64,000 bases of DNA from Streptococcus downei MFe28 (GCF_900459175.1 NZ_UHFA01000002.1:1240001-1304000), one strand, 5' to 3'; shown: positions 16,624 to 26,914, counted from the stretch's first letter. A program made the numbers and translations. Notes: generated from the sequence alone by a model not told the origin.

Positions 16624-17937
16624 ACTTTGCCCAAGGAATTTATTGAAAATAATCAAGACTTACTAGGTGATGAGGCGGCTGATTTTTTGGCCTCTTTCCA
16701 GCAAGAAGCAGTCTCAGCCTTTCGAACCAACCCTTTGAAAAAAGCTCAAAAATCCTTTCCTCAGCCTATTCCCAATAGTCTTTGGGGACATTATGGTAAG
16801 GTCTCTGGCAAATCCATTGAGCACGTAACTGGGCTGGTTTATTCGCAGGAGCCAGCTGCTCAGATGGTGGCTCAAGTTGCAGCACCGCAAAAAGGTATGA
16901 GAGTCTTGGATTTGGCTGCTGCCCCCGGTGGGAAGACGACCCATTTGCTCTCCTATATGGATAATACGGGGATTCTCATAAGTAACGAGATTTCCAAAAA
17001 ACGCAGTAAGATTTTAGTTGAGAATGTCGAGCGTTTCGGGGCAAGCAATGTCGTGGTAACCAATGAAAGTCCACAAGGTCTAGCTAAGGTCTTTAAAAAT
17101 TACTTTGATCTCATTGTTTTAGATGCCCCTTGCTCAGGTGAAGGGATGTTTCGCAAGGACCCAGATGCCTGTCAGTATTGGAGTGGGGACTATCCAGATC
17201 AATGTGCTCGCCTCCAAAAAGAGATTTTGACTGAGGCCATGACCATGCTGGCGCCTGGTGGTCGTTTAGTTTATTCGACCTGTACCTGGTCCCCAGAAGA
17301 AAACGAAGCCGTAGTGACTTGGCTACTAGAGACCTACCCAGACCTTGAGCTCCTGCCTGTTGAGAAACTTAATGGCATGGTTGGAGGCATAGGCATGCCC
17401 CAGGTGGCAAGGATGTATCCCCATCGTTTTAAAGGCGAGGGACAATTCCTTGCCCACTTTCAGGATAGGCGACCAACTCCTAGCAAGCCACAAAAGCTCA
17501 AACCAGCTAGGAGTAATTTGACCCCCGAGCAAAAGAGGCTTTGGCAGGACTTTGCTAAGGAGAACCTTCTGGTGGAACTATCTGGTCTACTCCAGGTCTT
17601 TGGTGACCAGCTCTATTGCTTGCCTGAGGGCCTGCCAGATTTGGCCAAGATTAAAATTGCTCGCAATGGTCTGCATTTGGGAACCTTTAAAAAGAAGCGC
17701 TTTGAGCCAGCCTTCGCCCTCGGTTTAGCCCTTGCTAGTGACCAGGTCAAACATAGTCTGACCTTGACTGAGACAGATTTTAAAACCTATGTTTCTGGTA
17801 ATACCCTGACCGTGGATAGCAATCTAGCCAATGGCTGGTATCAGATTTTGGTAGAGGGAAATGGCCTTGGCTTTGCCAAGCTGGTCAATGGAACCTTGAA
17901 GAATTATTTTCCCAAGGGCCTGCGCTTTTTCTCCTGA
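16621..17937 (+). CDS. rsmF: 16S rRNA m5C methyltransferase, RsmF/RsmB type (NOL1/NOP2/Sun)
   Basis: SAM-dependent RNA cytosine-5 methyltransferase, 438 residues. The SAM-binding motif is VLDLAAAPGGKTTHL (about 98-112). The two catalytic cysteines are C171 in DAPCSGEGMFRKD and C221 in STCTWSPEENE. A C-terminal RNA-binding extension (about 290-438) resembles YebU/RsmF proteins. The exact target base (C1407 type) is inferred. It appears to be transcribed alone from the box at 16609. Confidence 0.88.
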   Translation: MTLPKEFIENNQDLLGDEAADFLASFQQEAVSAFRTNPLKKAQKSFPQPIPNSLWGHYGKVSGKSIEHVTGLVYSQEPAAQMVAQVAAPQKGMRVLDLAAAPGGKTTHLLSYMDNTGILISNEISKKRSKILVENVERFGASNVVVTNESPQGLAKVFKNYFDLIVLDAPCSGEGMFRKDPDACQYWSGDYPDQCARLQKEILTEAMTMLAPGGRLVYSTCTWSPEENEAVVTWLLETYPDLELLPVEKLNGMVGGIGMPQVARMYPHRFKGEGQFLAHFQDRRPTPSKPQKLKPARSNLTPEQKRLWQDFAKENLLVELSGLLQVFGDQLYCLPEGLPDLAKIKIARNGLHLGTFKKKRFEPAFALGLALASDQVKHSLTLTETDFKTYVSGNTLTVDSNLANGWYQILVEGNGLGFAKLVNGTLKNYFPKGLRFFS

Positions 17938-17955
17938 TGTAACAGTTTTGTTACA
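17938..17955 (+). promoter_or_regulatory. Candidate response-regulator box upstream of pstS
   Basis: TGTAACA-GTTT-TGTTACA, a perfect 7-bp inverted repeat. It also fits TGTWAH-N5-TGTWAH, the direct-repeat consensus of WalR/VicR-type (PhoB-family) regulators. It lies about 40 nt upstream of a -10 (TATGAT, 17992-17997) that has no good -35, a layout suited to an activator. Confidence 0.45.
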
Positions 17956-17991
17956 TTGATGTGCCATATATCAAAAATAAGTCTAATATGA

Positions 17992-17997
17992 TATGAT
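17992..17997 (+). promoter_or_regulatory. -10 box of the pst operon
   Basis: TATGAT with no recognisable -35 at 17 nt, consistent with activator dependence. The ATG is about 73 nt downstream. Confidence 0.4.
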
Positions 17998-18070
17998 TAG
18001 ATAAGAAGTTTGATGCTTCTAATAACAGACTGATTATGCTTGATTTTGAAAACAATTACAGGATTTAAAA

Positions 18071-18943
18071 ATGAAAAAATGGAATAAAAAGCGTCTTCTT
18101 TTCCTGACCATGATGGGGGCAGCTCTTTTTTGTCTATCGGCTTGTGCCTCTTGGATTGACCGAGGGGAGAATATCACTAGCGTTGGCTCCACCGCCCTAC
18201 AACCGATGGTTGAAGGAGCAGCAGATATCTTCTCTGAGGAAAACCAAGGGAAGACCGTCAATGTCCAGGGGGGTGGCTCTGGTACAGGCCTTTCTCAGGT
18301 CCAGTCTGGAGCAGTCCAAATCGGTAATAGCGATGTTTTTGCCGAGGAAAAGGATGGTATTGATGCTAGTCAATTAGTCGACCACCAGGTTGCTGTCGCT
18401 GGGATTGCGGTGATTGTCAACAAGAAAGTCGGCATGAAGAATATCACCAGCCAGCAGTTACAGAAGATTTTCAGTGGGCAATACACCAACTGGAAACAAC
18501 TGGGTGGTAAGGACCTTGAGATTACCATCATCAATAGGGCAGCAGGGTCTGGAACGCGTTCGACCTTTGATAGTGTCATTATGAAGGATAAGGCTAGCAA
18601 GCAGAGCCAGGAGCAGGACTCAAATGGAATGGTTCGCTCAATTGTTGCTCAAACGCCAGGAGCGATTTCTTATCTGGCCTTTGCCTATGTTGACAATTCC
18701 GTTGCCACCATCAAGTTAAATGGCCACGAAGCTAATGCTAAAAACGTCACAACGAATGACTGGCCCCTTTGGTCCTACGAACATATGTACACCAAGGGCC
18801 CGGCTAAGGGCTTGACCAAGGAGTTTTTGGATTATGTCTATAGTGATACGGTTCAAAAACGGGTGGTTAAGAAAATGGGTTATATCTCAATTAATGAGAT
18901 GAAGGTCAAAAAGGATGCCCAAGGCAAGGTAACCCCCAAATAA
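18071..18943 (+). CDS. pstS: Phosphate ABC transporter substrate-binding lipoprotein
   Basis: Captures phosphate outside the membrane for the PstCAB transporter. The lipobox LSAC gives lipidated C25. The phosphate-binding signatures [10 protein letters not shown] (about 37-46), [11 protein letters not shown] and [11 protein letters not shown] are all present, and [11 protein letters not shown] follows. 290 residues. It is separated from pstC by 186 nt containing a 104-bp repeat, whereas the rest of the operon is tightly packed. Confidence 0.95.
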   Translation: MKKWNKKRLLFLTMMGAALFCLSACASWIDRGENITSVGSTALQPMVEGAADIFSEENQGKTVNVQGGGSGTGLSQVQSGAVQIGNSDVFAEEKDGIDASQLVDHQVAVAGIAVIVNKKVGMKNITSQQLQKIFSGQYTNWKQLGGKDLEITIINRAAGSGTRSTFDSVIMKDKASKQSQEQDSNGMVRSIVAQTPGAISYLAFAYVDNSVATIKLNGHEANAKNVTTNDWPLWSYEHMYTKGPAKGLTKEFLDYVYSDTVQKRVVKKMGYISINEMKVKKDAQGKVTPK

Positions 18944-18974
18944 GTCTAGATTGGACGATGAGTGGGTGACATTA

Positions 18975-19078
18975 TATACTCAATAAAAATCAAAAATAGC
19001 CAAGGCAACGAACTGCAGGCAGTACTTGGGTACGGCAAAGTGAGTTAACGATGGATAGTTTTGATTTTTGAAGAGTTA
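18975..19078. repeat. RUP-like repeat, short copy (104 bp) between pstS and pstC
   Basis: Left end TATACTCAATAAAAATCAAA; right end TTTTGATTTTTGAAGAGTTA is its imperfect reverse complement. The interior contains GGCAACGAACTGCAGGC and TACGGCAAAGTGAGTTAACG. It is nearly identical to 33993-34096. The size and ends recall the 107-bp RUP element of pneumococcus; that link is from memory of the family, not a search. Confidence 0.8.
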
Positions 19079-19129
19079 GTGCCAACCCAATAGGCTTTTA
19101 TAGCCCACCATCTCTTCTAAGGAGTTTTC

Positions 19130-20065
19130 ATGAAAAAACAAGATTTGGCGAAGCAACTGACCTCGCCATCGAAAAATTCACGGCTGGAAAAATTCGGAAA
19201 GACCATCACATTTCTATGCTTAATCTTGATCGTCTTTATCGTAGCTATGATTCTGATCTTTGTTGCCCAGAAGGGCCTTTCGACCTTCTTCGTTAATGGG
19301 GTCAATATCTTTGATTTCCTCTTTGGAAAAAATTGGCAACCGACGGTTAAGGATGCCCACGGTAATTATATTATGGGCGCCTTGCCCATGATTACGGGTT
19401 CCTTTATTGTTACCATCTTGTCCGCCTTGATTGCCACTCCCTTTGCCATTGGGGCGGCCATCTTCATGACAGAGATTTCGCCCAAACGTGGGGCTAGATT
19501 ACTGCAACCAACCATTGAATTGCTGACAGGGATTCCATCCGTTGTTTACGGTTTTATCGGTTTACAGGTTGTTGTGCCCTTTGTTCGGACCCTCTTTGGT
19601 GGGACTGGTTTTGGGATTCTCTCAGGGGTCTTTGTCCTCTTTGTCATGATTCTGCCAACGGTGACCTTTATGACAACCGATAGCCTGCGCTCAGTGCCCC
19701 GTCACTATCGGGAAGCGAGCCTGGCCATGGGAGCTACCCGCTGGCAAACTATCTGGCGGGTTGTTCTGAGAGCAGCCAAGCCTGGTATTTTCACAGCTGT
19801 CGTCTTTGGTATGGCTAGAGCCTTTGGTGAAGCCTTGGCCATTCAAATGGTTGTCGGAAACTCACCGGTTATGCCAACCTCTCTGATTACACCAGCCTCA
19901 ACCTTGACTTCGGTCTTGACCATGGGTATTGGAAACACGGTCATGGGAACGGTGCAAAATAATGTACTCTGGTCCCTTGCCTTGGTTCTCTTGATTATGA
20001 GTCTGGCCTTCAATATGTTGATGAAGTTCATCACTAGGGAGAAAAAAGTAAATTATGAACGCTAA
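19130..20065 (+). CDS. pstC: Phosphate ABC transporter permease PstC
   Basis: Membrane permease, 311 residues, with about six transmembrane segments beginning at residues 25-48. The inner-membrane loop EASLAMGATRWQTIWRVVL carries the EAA-type contact for the ATPase, and a GIPSVVYGF motif is typical. RBS AAGGAG is 7 nt before the ATG. It overlaps pstA by 11 nt. Confidence 0.95.
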   Translation: MKKQDLAKQLTSPSKNSRLEKFGKTITFLCLILIVFIVAMILIFVAQKGLSTFFVNGVNIFDFLFGKNWQPTVKDAHGNYIMGALPMITGSFIVTILSALIATPFAIGAAIFMTEISPKRGARLLQPTIELLTGIPSVVYGFIGLQVVVPFVRTLFGGTGFGILSGVFVLFVMILPTVTFMTTDSLRSVPRHYREASLAMGATRWQTIWRVVLRAAKPGIFTAVVFGMARAFGEALAIQMVVGNSPVMPTSLITPASTLTSVLTMGIGNTVMGTVQNNVLWSLALVLLIMSLAFNMLMKFITREKKVNYER

Positions 20066-20942
20066 AAAAATTGATCAGCTGGTGACTGCCTGTCTCTATG
20101 CCATTGCAGGGATCATCGTGGCAGTCTTAACAGCCCTAATTCTTTATATTCTGGTGCGTGGACTACCTCATGTAAGCTGGCACTTTTTGACAGGGAAATC
20201 CTCAGCCTATCAGGCTGGCGGTGGTATTGGTATCCAGCTCTATAATTCTCTCTTTTTGCTCTTGATTACTTTGATCATTTCCATCCCACTTTCTATGGGG
20301 GCAGGAATCTATTTATCAGAGTATGCCAAGAAGGGGCGCCTAATTAACTTTGTCAGGACCTGTATTGAAATCTTGTCCTCTCTGCCATCGGTAGTTGTTG
20401 GTCTCTTTGGTTATCTGATTTTTGTTGTCCAATTTCATTATGGCTTCTCCATTATTTCTGGTGCCCTGGCTTTGACCGTTTTCAACTTACCGCAGATGAC
20501 TCGGACGGTTGAAGATAGTCTTCGCAATATCCACCATACCCAAAGGGAAGCAGGACTGGCTCTAGGTCTATCGCGCTGGGAAACTGTTATTCATGTGGTG
20601 ATTCCAGAAGCCATTCCAAGTATTATTACTGGGGTCGTTCTGGCTTCTGGTCGTATCTTTGGTGAAGCTGCTGCCCTGATTTATACAGCGGGACAATCTG
20701 CACCAGCGGTTGATTGGAGCAATTGGAATCCTTTAAGTATCAATAGCCCTATCTCAATTTTCCGTCAGTCGGAAACCCTGGCTGTTCATATTTGGAAGGT
20801 TAATAGTGAAGGGACTATCCCAGATGCTACCATGGTTTCTGCTGGTAGTGGAGCTGTGCTTTTGATTTTCATCTTGATTTTCAATCTATCCGCCCGCTAT
20901 CTTGGAAAGAAACTCCATGCTAGATTAACTTCTGCAAAATAA
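20055..20942 (+). CDS. pstA: Phosphate ABC transporter permease PstA
   Basis: Second permease subunit, 295 residues, about six transmembrane segments. The SSLPSVVVGLFGYL region and the EAA loop REAGLALGLSRWETVIHVVI are typical. It overlaps pstC at its start and is 11 nt from pstB. Confidence 0.95.
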   Translation: MNAKKIDQLVTACLYAIAGIIVAVLTALILYILVRGLPHVSWHFLTGKSSAYQAGGGIGIQLYNSLFLLLITLIISIPLSMGAGIYLSEYAKKGRLINFVRTCIEILSSLPSVVVGLFGYLIFVVQFHYGFSIISGALALTVFNLPQMTRTVEDSLRNIHHTQREAGLALGLSRWETVIHVVIPEAIPSIITGVVLASGRIFGEAAALIYTAGQSAPAVDWSNWNPLSINSPISIFRQSETLAVHIWKVNSEGTIPDATMVSAGSGAVLLIFILIFNLSARYLGKKLHARLTSAK

Positions 20943-20953
20943 GAGGATGACTA

Positions 20954-21757
20954 ATGACTGAATACAATTGGGACGAACGCTATATCATGAGTTTTGAGGG
21001 CAAGGATTTGGCCCTAGAAACCAAGGATCTTCATGTCTACTATGGTTCCAAAGAGGCCATCAAAGGCATTGATATGCAGTTCGAGAAAAATAAAATTACG
21101 GCCTTTATTGGGCCTTCAGGATGTGGAAAATCTACCTTCTTACGCAGCCTTAACCGGATGAATGATACCATTGATATTGCCAAGGTAATCGGTCAAATCC
21201 TCTATGAGGGAATTGACATCAATCGTCCAGAAATCAATGTTTACGAAATGCGTAAGCATATCGGCATGGTTTTCCAAAGACCCAATCCCTTTGCCAAATC
21301 TATTTATAAAAACATTACCTTTGCCCATGAAAGAGCAGGAGTGAAGGATAAGAAGGTTTTGGACGAGATTGTTGAGACCTCGCTAAAACAGGCTGCCCTT
21401 TGGGACCAGGTCAAGGATGACCTGCACAAATCAGCCTTTACCCTATCAGGTGGTCAGCAACAAAGACTATGTATTGCTCGCGCAATCTCAGTAAAACCAG
21501 ATATTTTACTCATGGACGAGCCAGCCTCAGCTCTTGACCCCATCGCAACCATGCAATTGGAGGAAACCATGGCTGAGCTCAAGAAAGATTATTCCATCAT
21601 CATTGTGACCCACAATATGCAACAGGCCGCTCGTGTCAGTGATTATACCGCCTTCTTTTATTTGGGTGACTTGATTGAGTATGATAAGACCAGACATATC
21701 TTCCAAAATGCACAATGTCAGTCAACAAGCGACTACGTTTCTGGACGCTTTGGTTAG
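20954..21757 (+). CDS. pstB: Phosphate ABC transporter ATP-binding protein PstB (first copy)
   Basis: 267-residue ABC ATPase: Walker [11 protein letters not shown]-loop [10 protein letters not shown], signature [14 protein letters not shown], Walker [14 protein letters not shown] and H-loop IVTHNM. A 12-codon leader before [10 protein letters not shown] is included because RBS GAGG precedes the ATG at 20954; MSFEG at 20987 is an alternative start. Two PstB copies in one operon are normal in streptococci. Confidence 0.95.
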   Translation: MTEYNWDERYIMSFEGKDLALETKDLHVYYGSKEAIKGIDMQFEKNKITAFIGPSGCGKSTFLRSLNRMNDTIDIAKVIGQILYEGIDINRPEINVYEMRKHIGMVFQRPNPFAKSIYKNITFAHERAGVKDKKVLDEIVETSLKQAALWDQVKDDLHKSAFTLSGGQQQRLCIARAISVKPDILLMDEPASALDPIATMQLEETMAELKKDYSIIIVTHNMQQAARVSDYTAFFYLGDLIEYDKTRHIFQNAQCQSTSDYVSGRFG

Positions 21758-21768
21758 AAAGGGACCTT

Positions 21769-22527
21769 ATGACAGAACCAATATTGCAGGTCAGAGATTT
21801 ATCTGTTTACTATAATAAGAAAAAAGCTCTGAACAATATTAATATGGATTTCATGCCCAATGAAATTACAACTTTGATTGGGCCATCGGGTTCGGGAAAG
21901 TCTACCTTGTTGCGGTCTATCAATCGGATGGGGGATCTCAATCCAGAGGTTACCTTGACCGGAGCAATCACCTACAATGGTCATAACATATATGGTCCTA
22001 GGACGGATACGGTCGCCCTACGTAAGGAAATCGGGATGGTCTTCCAGCAACCGAATCCCTTCCCCATGACCATCTACGAAAATGTGACCTATGGTCTTAG
22101 GATTAAGGGGGTTCATGATAAGGCAGTTCTCGATGAAGCCGTTGAGTCTTCCCTAATTGGTGCTTCCATCTGGGATGAGGTCAAGGACCGTCTCCATGAT
22201 TCTGCCTTGGGGCTTTCAGGCGGCCAGCAGCAGCGGGTATGTATTGCCCGGGTTTTAGCAACCAGTCCCAAAATTATTCTAATGGACGAGCCAACTTCAG
22301 CCCTTGATCCGATTTCTTCTGGTAAAATTGAAGAAACCCTATATGGGCTTAAAGATAAATACACCATGTTAATTGTAACTCGTTCGATGCAGCAGGCTTC
22401 GCGAATTTCTGATAAGACTGGCTTTTTCCTTGCTGGAGATTTGGTTGAATTTAACTCAACTAAAGAAATGTTCCTCAATCCTGCTCATGAAGAAACTGAG
22501 GATTACATTAGCGGTAAATTTGGTTAG
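21769..22527 (+). CDS. pstB2: Phosphate ABC transporter ATP-binding protein PstB (second copy)
   Basis: 252-residue ABC ATPase: Walker [10 protein letters not shown], signature [14 protein letters not shown], Walker [14 protein letters not shown]. The H-loop reads IVTRSMQQ instead of the usual IVTHNMQQ, so the switch histidine is replaced by Arg. An in-frame extension to 21715 is rejected because AGAAAGGG lies just before ATG 21769. It may differ from the first copy in ATP turnover (inference). Confidence 0.93.
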   Translation: MTEPILQVRDLSVYYNKKKALNNINMDFMPNEITTLIGPSGSGKSTLLRSINRMGDLNPEVTLTGAITYNGHNIYGPRTDTVALRKEIGMVFQQPNPFPMTIYENVTYGLRIKGVHDKAVLDEAVESSLIGASIWDEVKDRLHDSALGLSGGQQQRVCIARVLATSPKIILMDEPTSALDPISSGKIEETLYGLKDKYTMLIVTRSMQQASRISDKTGFFLAGDLVEFNSTKEMFLNPAHEETEDYISGKFG

Positions 22528-22566
22528 TGTCTACCGACTAAATAGATAGAAAGAAATAATTTGCTT

Positions 22567-23220
22567 ATGTTACGTACACAATTTGAAGATGAATTAGATA
22601 AGTTGCATAATCAGTTTTATGCGATGGGAACGGAAGTCAGTTCTCAAATCAGTAAGACAGTTCGTGCCTTTATCAGTCATGATCGTCAGTTGGCCAAGGA
22701 AGTCATTGAGTCTGATGAAATTGTCAATAATTATGAAACTAAGTTGGAGAAGAAGTCCTTAGAGATTATCGCCCTTCAACAGCCAGTTTCTACAGACTTA
22801 CGTTCCGTTGTCACAGTGCTCAAGGCTTCCAGCGATGTTGAGCGTATGGGTGACCACGCTTCAGCCATTGCTAAGGCAACTATTCGGATGAAGGGTGAAG
22901 AACGGATTGAAGAAGTAGAAGAGTCTATCAATAAGATGGGTCGGGCTGTCCGTGATATGGTTGAAGAAGCTATGAATGTCTATATCAAGGCAGACGAAGG
23001 AGCTGCCTATACAGTGGCCGCTAATGATGAATATATTGACAATCTCTTCGTTGAGACACAAAATATGACAGTTGAAGCTATCAAGGCTAATCCTGATGCG
23101 GCTTTTGCGGCTAAGGAATATTTCCAAGTTTTGATGTACTTAGAACGAATCGGTGATTATGCCCGTAATCTCTGTGAGTGGGTTGTCTATCTCAAAACAG
23201 GAAAAATTATCGAACTTTAG
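22567..23220 (+). CDS. phoU: Phosphate transport regulator PhoU
   Basis: 217-residue helical protein with two PhoU repeats, each with the acidic metal-binding pattern (ASSDVERMGDHA and LMYLERIGDYARN). It represses the Pho response and tunes Pst uptake through the sensor kinase and PstB. Start at ATG 22567 rather than the TTG 6 nt upstream. Last gene of the operon. Confidence 0.95.
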   Translation: MLRTQFEDELDKLHNQFYAMGTEVSSQISKTVRAFISHDRQLAKEVIESDEIVNNYETKLEKKSLEIIALQQPVSTDLRSVVTVLKASSDVERMGDHASAIAKATIRMKGEERIEEVEESINKMGRAVRDMVEEAMNVYIKADEGAAYTVAANDEYIDNLFVETQNMTVEAIKANPDAAFAAKEYFQVLMYLERIGDYARNLCEWVVYLKTGKIIEL

Positions 23221-23241
23221 TAATGAATATGTTATAATTGG

Positions 23242-23267
23242 GATTGGTTTTGGCCAATCTTTTTTTG
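23242..23267 (+). terminator. Terminator of the pst-phoU operon
   Basis: GATTGG / CCAATC stem, loop TTTTGG, followed by seven T. Confidence 0.85.
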
Positions 23268-23459
23268 GCCTATCAGTACCGATAATCCTCATGTCATCTA
23301 AAGGAAGACAATCTATCCAAGCAAGCCCCATCACTTTTTTCAAATTTTGGCCAAGAAAGTGGGATTGAGCTGGTAGGGTCCGCCTTAGGGGTATTCTAAC
23401 TGTCTCTATGATGTCATTTGAGGAGTGTAAATTATAATCATCAATAATTAAGGAGTCTT

Positions 23460-26006
23460 ATGAATTCAGTAGAACGCTTTATTGATAAGTTTGTACCTGA
23501 AAACTACAATATTTTTCTAGAGATTAATCGCAAAGAGAAGACCTTCTCAGGTAACGTCGCTATCAGTGGTGAAGCCCTTAGTGACCAGGTTTCTTTCCAC
23601 CAGAAAAATCTGACCATTTCCTCCGTCCTTTTGGATAATCAGCCCGTCGAGTTTGAAGAGGATGATGCCAGAGAAGCTGTTGACCTCAAGTTACCTGAAA
23701 CGGGTAGTATGACCCTGGTTCTGGAATTTTCTGGTCATATCACGGATAATATGACAGGTATTTATCCCTCCTACTATAAGGTTGATGGGGTGAAGAAAGA
23801 AGTCATTGCGACCCAATTTGAAAGCCATTTTGCTCGCGAAGCCTTTCCTGCCATTGATGAACCAGAAGCCAAGGCTAGCTTCGACTTGGCCATTAAGTTT
23901 GATCAAGAAGAAGGTGAAGTGGTCATCTCCAACATGCCAGAGACCAACGTTGACCTACGTCAGGAAACTGGAGTCTGGACCTTTGAGACGACCCCAAGGA
24001 TGTCTTCATATCTCTTAGCTTTTGCTCTGGGGGATTTGCAAGCCAAAAAGGCTGCAACCAAAAATGGTACAGAGGTCGCTATCTTTGCCACTAAAGCCCA
24101 CAAGGCCTCGTCCTTGGACTTTGCCTTGGATATTGCTGTTCGTGTCATTGATTTCTACGAAGATTACTATGGGGTAGCCTATCCTATTCCCCATTCCTAT
24201 CACTTGGCCCTGCCTGACTTCTCAGCAGGTGCTATGGAAAATTGGGGGCTGGTTACTTACCGAGAAATCTATTTGGTCCTGGACGAGAACTCAACTGCTG
24301 AAAGTCGCCAGCAGGTTGCTCTCGTCATTGCCCACGAGTTAGCCCATCAATGGTTTGGTAATTTGGTTACCATGAAGTGGTGGGATGACCTCTGGCTCAA
24401 TGAATCCTTTGCCAATATGATGGAATATGTATCTGTTGATGCCATAGAACCATCCTGGAATATCTTTGAAGATTTCCAAACGACGGGGGTTCCTTTGGCT
24501 CTCAAGCGCGATGCCACCGATGGGGTTCAATCCGTCCATGTTGCTGTCAATCATCCCGATGAAATCAATACCCTCTTTGATCCAGCTATCGTCTATGCTA
24601 AGGGCAGTCGCCTCATGCATATGTTACGTCGCTGGTTAGGGGACAAAGATTTTGCGGCTGGCCTCAAGGCCTACTTTGAGAAACACCAGTATCGTAATAC
24701 TATCGGTCGGGATCTCTGGAATGCGCTCTCGGCAAGTTCAGGTAAGGATGTCGCTAGTTTTATGGATGCTTGGTTGGAGCAACCAGGTTATCCCCTTGTA
24801 AGTGCGCAAGTTCAGGATGATACGCTTATTCTCAGCCAGAAGCAATTCTTTATTGGGGAGCATGAGGATAAAAACCGTCTCTGGCAAATCCCTCTCAATA
24901 GTAATTGGTCTGGTCTGCCAGACACTCTTTCAGAAGCTAGCATTAGCATTCCTAACTATTCCGAATTGGCAGCGAAAAATGAAGGGGCACTTCGATTAAA
25001 TACCGATAATACAGCCCACTATATCACCAATTATCAGGGGCAACTTTTGGATAGCCTACTGGCAGACTTTGCTGGTTTGGATAAGACCAGCCAGTTGCAG
25101 GTCCTTCAGGAGCGTCGCCTCTTGGCAGAAAGTGGGGAAATTTCCTACGCAGATTTGGTCCCCCTGTTAGCCATGCTGTCTGACCAAACTTCTTATATGG
25201 TTGCAGCGGCTGGTGAGCAGATTATCTCAGGCTTGGATCGCTTCATTGATGAAGGTTCTGATAGTGAGGCCAATTTTAAGGAGTTGATTAGAAGGGCTGC
25301 CGAGCAGAACTTTGCCCGTCTAGGTTTTGAAAAACAAGCAGGGGAAGCTGATGAGGATGAAATGGTTCGCCAAGCGGCTATCCGTCTCATACTCAAGGCA
25401 GATGATGAAAAGGCAGTAGCTCAGGCTCATGAGATTTTCCAAAGCTATGAAGGCAGACTTGAGTCCATTCCAGCTGCCATTCGTGCCTCAGTCCTCATCA
25501 ACGAGATGAAACATGCCGAATCTCCTGAACTTGTTCAAGAGTATTTGGATGCTTATGTCGCAAGCTCTGATGGTATTTTCAAACGACAAGTTGCTAGTGC
25601 CTTAGCCAATACTAAGGATGGGGCCAGTCTGGACCATATTTTGACACAATGGCAAAACAAGGATGCGGTCAAACCCCAAGACCTATCGACTTGGTATGCT
25701 TACTTCTTGCAACATCCTTTCACTCAGACCAAGGTTTGGACTTGGGCCAAAGAGAATTGGGAATGGATTAAGGCGGCCCTCGGCGGTGATATGAGCTTTG
25801 ACAAGTTTGTCATTTATCCAGCCAATAGCTTCAAGACTCAGGAGAGCCTGCAGGACTATAAGGATTTCTTTGAGCCTCAATTAGACGATATGGCGATTTC
25901 CCGAAACATCACCATGGGGATTAAAGAAATTGCTGCTCGGGTTGATTTAATTGAGAAAGAAAAGGCTGCCGTTCAAGTTGCTATTGACATGGCAGTTGCG
26001 AAATAA
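23460..26006 (+). CDS. pepN: Aminopeptidase N (M1 zinc metallopeptidase)
   Basis: Cytoplasmic peptidase that removes N-terminal residues from peptides taken up for nutrition. 848 residues. Exopeptidase motif GAMEN at 257-261; zinc site HELAH (H292, E293, H296) with the third ligand E315 in LNESF. The C-terminal ERAP1-like helical half is complete. No signal peptide. RBS AAGGAG precedes the ATG by about 5 nt. Monocistronic between two terminators; TATAAT in AAATTATAATC (about 23434) is the likely -10. Confidence 0.97.
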   Translation: MNSVERFIDKFVPENYNIFLEINRKEKTFSGNVAISGEALSDQVSFHQKNLTISSVLLDNQPVEFEEDDAREAVDLKLPETGSMTLVLEFSGHITDNMTGIYPSYYKVDGVKKEVIATQFESHFAREAFPAIDEPEAKASFDLAIKFDQEEGEVVISNMPETNVDLRQETGVWTFETTPRMSSYLLAFALGDLQAKKAATKNGTEVAIFATKAHKASSLDFALDIAVRVIDFYEDYYGVAYPIPHSYHLALPDFSAGAMENWGLVTYREIYLVLDENSTAESRQQVALVIAHELAHQWFGNLVTMKWWDDLWLNESFANMMEYVSVDAIEPSWNIFEDFQTTGVPLALKRDATDGVQSVHVAVNHPDEINTLFDPAIVYAKGSRLMHMLRRWLGDKDFAAGLKAYFEKHQYRNTIGRDLWNALSASSGKDVASFMDAWLEQPGYPLVSAQVQDDTLILSQKQFFIGEHEDKNRLWQIPLNSNWSGLPDTLSEASISIPNYSELAAKNEGALRLNTDNTAHYITNYQGQLLDSLLADFAGLDKTSQLQVLQERRLLAESGEISYADLVPLLAMLSDQTSYMVAAAGEQIISGLDRFIDEGSDSEANFKELIRRAAEQNFARLGFEKQAGEADEDEMVRQAAIRLILKADDEKAVAQAHEIFQSYEGRLESIPAAIRASVLINEMKHAESPELVQEYLDAYVASSDGIFKRQVASALANTKDGASLDHILTQWQNKDAVKPQDLSTWYAYFLQHPFTQTKVWTWAKENWEWIKAALGGDMSFDKFVIYPANSFKTQESLQDYKDFFEPQLDDMAISRNITMGIKEIAARVDLIEKEKAAVQVAIDMAVAK

Positions 26007-26014
26007 GATTAGGA

Positions 26015-26045
26015 GGGTCTAGAAAGTCTTCTAGGCCCTTTTTTG
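26015..26045 (+). terminator. Terminator of pepN
   Basis: GGGTCTAGAA / TTCTAGGCCC with loop AGTC, then six T. Confidence 0.9.
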
Positions 26046-26205
26046 TAAGGGTTTTAGACCTATTTCAGCTAGTATTGTTAGACTGAAACAAATCTCAAAA
26101 ATTTAATGAGATAATTCTACCAGTCCTGTTAGGATTTGGGAGTCAATCTCGGCTGATATTTTATCTTTCTCAGTCGCAATGGACTGGGACAAGTTCTTAG
26201 AAATA

Positions 26206-26214
26206 TGGTAAGAT
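26206..26214 (+). promoter_or_regulatory. Extended -10 of ciaRH
   Basis: TGG-TAAGAT about 25 nt before the ciaR ATG. I saw no TTTAAG-N5-TTTAAG CiaR box at this promoter. Confidence 0.5.
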
Positions 26215-26239
26215 AGAGTGAAGAATGGAGTATTGTTCA

Positions 26240-26914
26240 ATGATTAAAATTTTGTTGGTAGAAGATGATTTGAGCCTTTCAAATTCCGTTTATGATTTCC
26301 TGGATGATTTTGCTGAAGTCACCCAAGTTTTTGATGGAGAAGAAGGTCTATTTGAAGCAGAAACAGGTGTTTATGACTTGATTTTGCTTGATTTGATGTT
26401 GCCAGAAAAAGATGGCTTTACCGTCCTTAAGGAGTTGCGCGATAAGGGTGTCGTTACCCCTGTCTTGATTACTACAGCCAAAGAAGCTCTGGATGACAAG
26501 GGGCATGGCTTCGAACTTGGGGCGGATGACTATTTGACCAAGCCTTTCTATTTGGAAGAATTGAAGATGCGAATTCAAGCTCTCTTGAAGCGCTCAGGTA
26601 AAATTAACGATAAGTTGCTGACCTACGGTGATTTAGAATGTGATACATCAACCAATACTGTTAAAGTAAACGGTAAGGTTGTTGAACTCTTGGGTAAGGA
26701 ATTTGACCTTCTAGTTTATTTCCTTCAAAATCAAAATGTCATCTTGCCTAAAACGCAAATTTTTGACCGAATTTGGGGCTTTGATAGTGATACAACCGTA
26801 TCCGTTGTCGAAGTTTATGTTTCTAAAATTCGTAAAAAATTAAAGGGAACTGATTTTGAAAAATGTCTTCAAACACTACGCAGTGTGGGGTATATTCTAA
26901 AGGATGTTAAATAG
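26240..26914 (+). CDS. ciaR: Response regulator CiaR
   Basis: OmpR-family response regulator, 224 residues. Receiver domain with acidic pocket E8/D9/D10 and phospho-acceptor D51 (LLDLMLP), switch Thr in ITTAKEA and K102 in TKPF. The C-terminal winged helix has [13 protein letters not shown] and [15 protein letters not shown]. Start at ATG 26240 (GGAG 9 nt upstream) rather than the ATG at 26225. In streptococci CiaRH controls competence, cell-wall stress tolerance, biofilm and small RNAs. Position after pepN is conserved. Confidence 0.95.
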   Translation: MIKILLVEDDLSLSNSVYDFLDDFAEVTQVFDGEEGLFEAETGVYDLILLDLMLPEKDGFTVLKELRDKGVVTPVLITTAKEALDDKGHGFELGADDYLTKPFYLEELKMRIQALLKRSGKINDKLLTYGDLECDTSTNTVKVNGKVVELLGKEFDLLVYFLQNQNVILPKTQIFDRIWGFDSDTTVSVVEVYVSKIRKKLKGTDFEKCLQTLRSVGYILKDVK

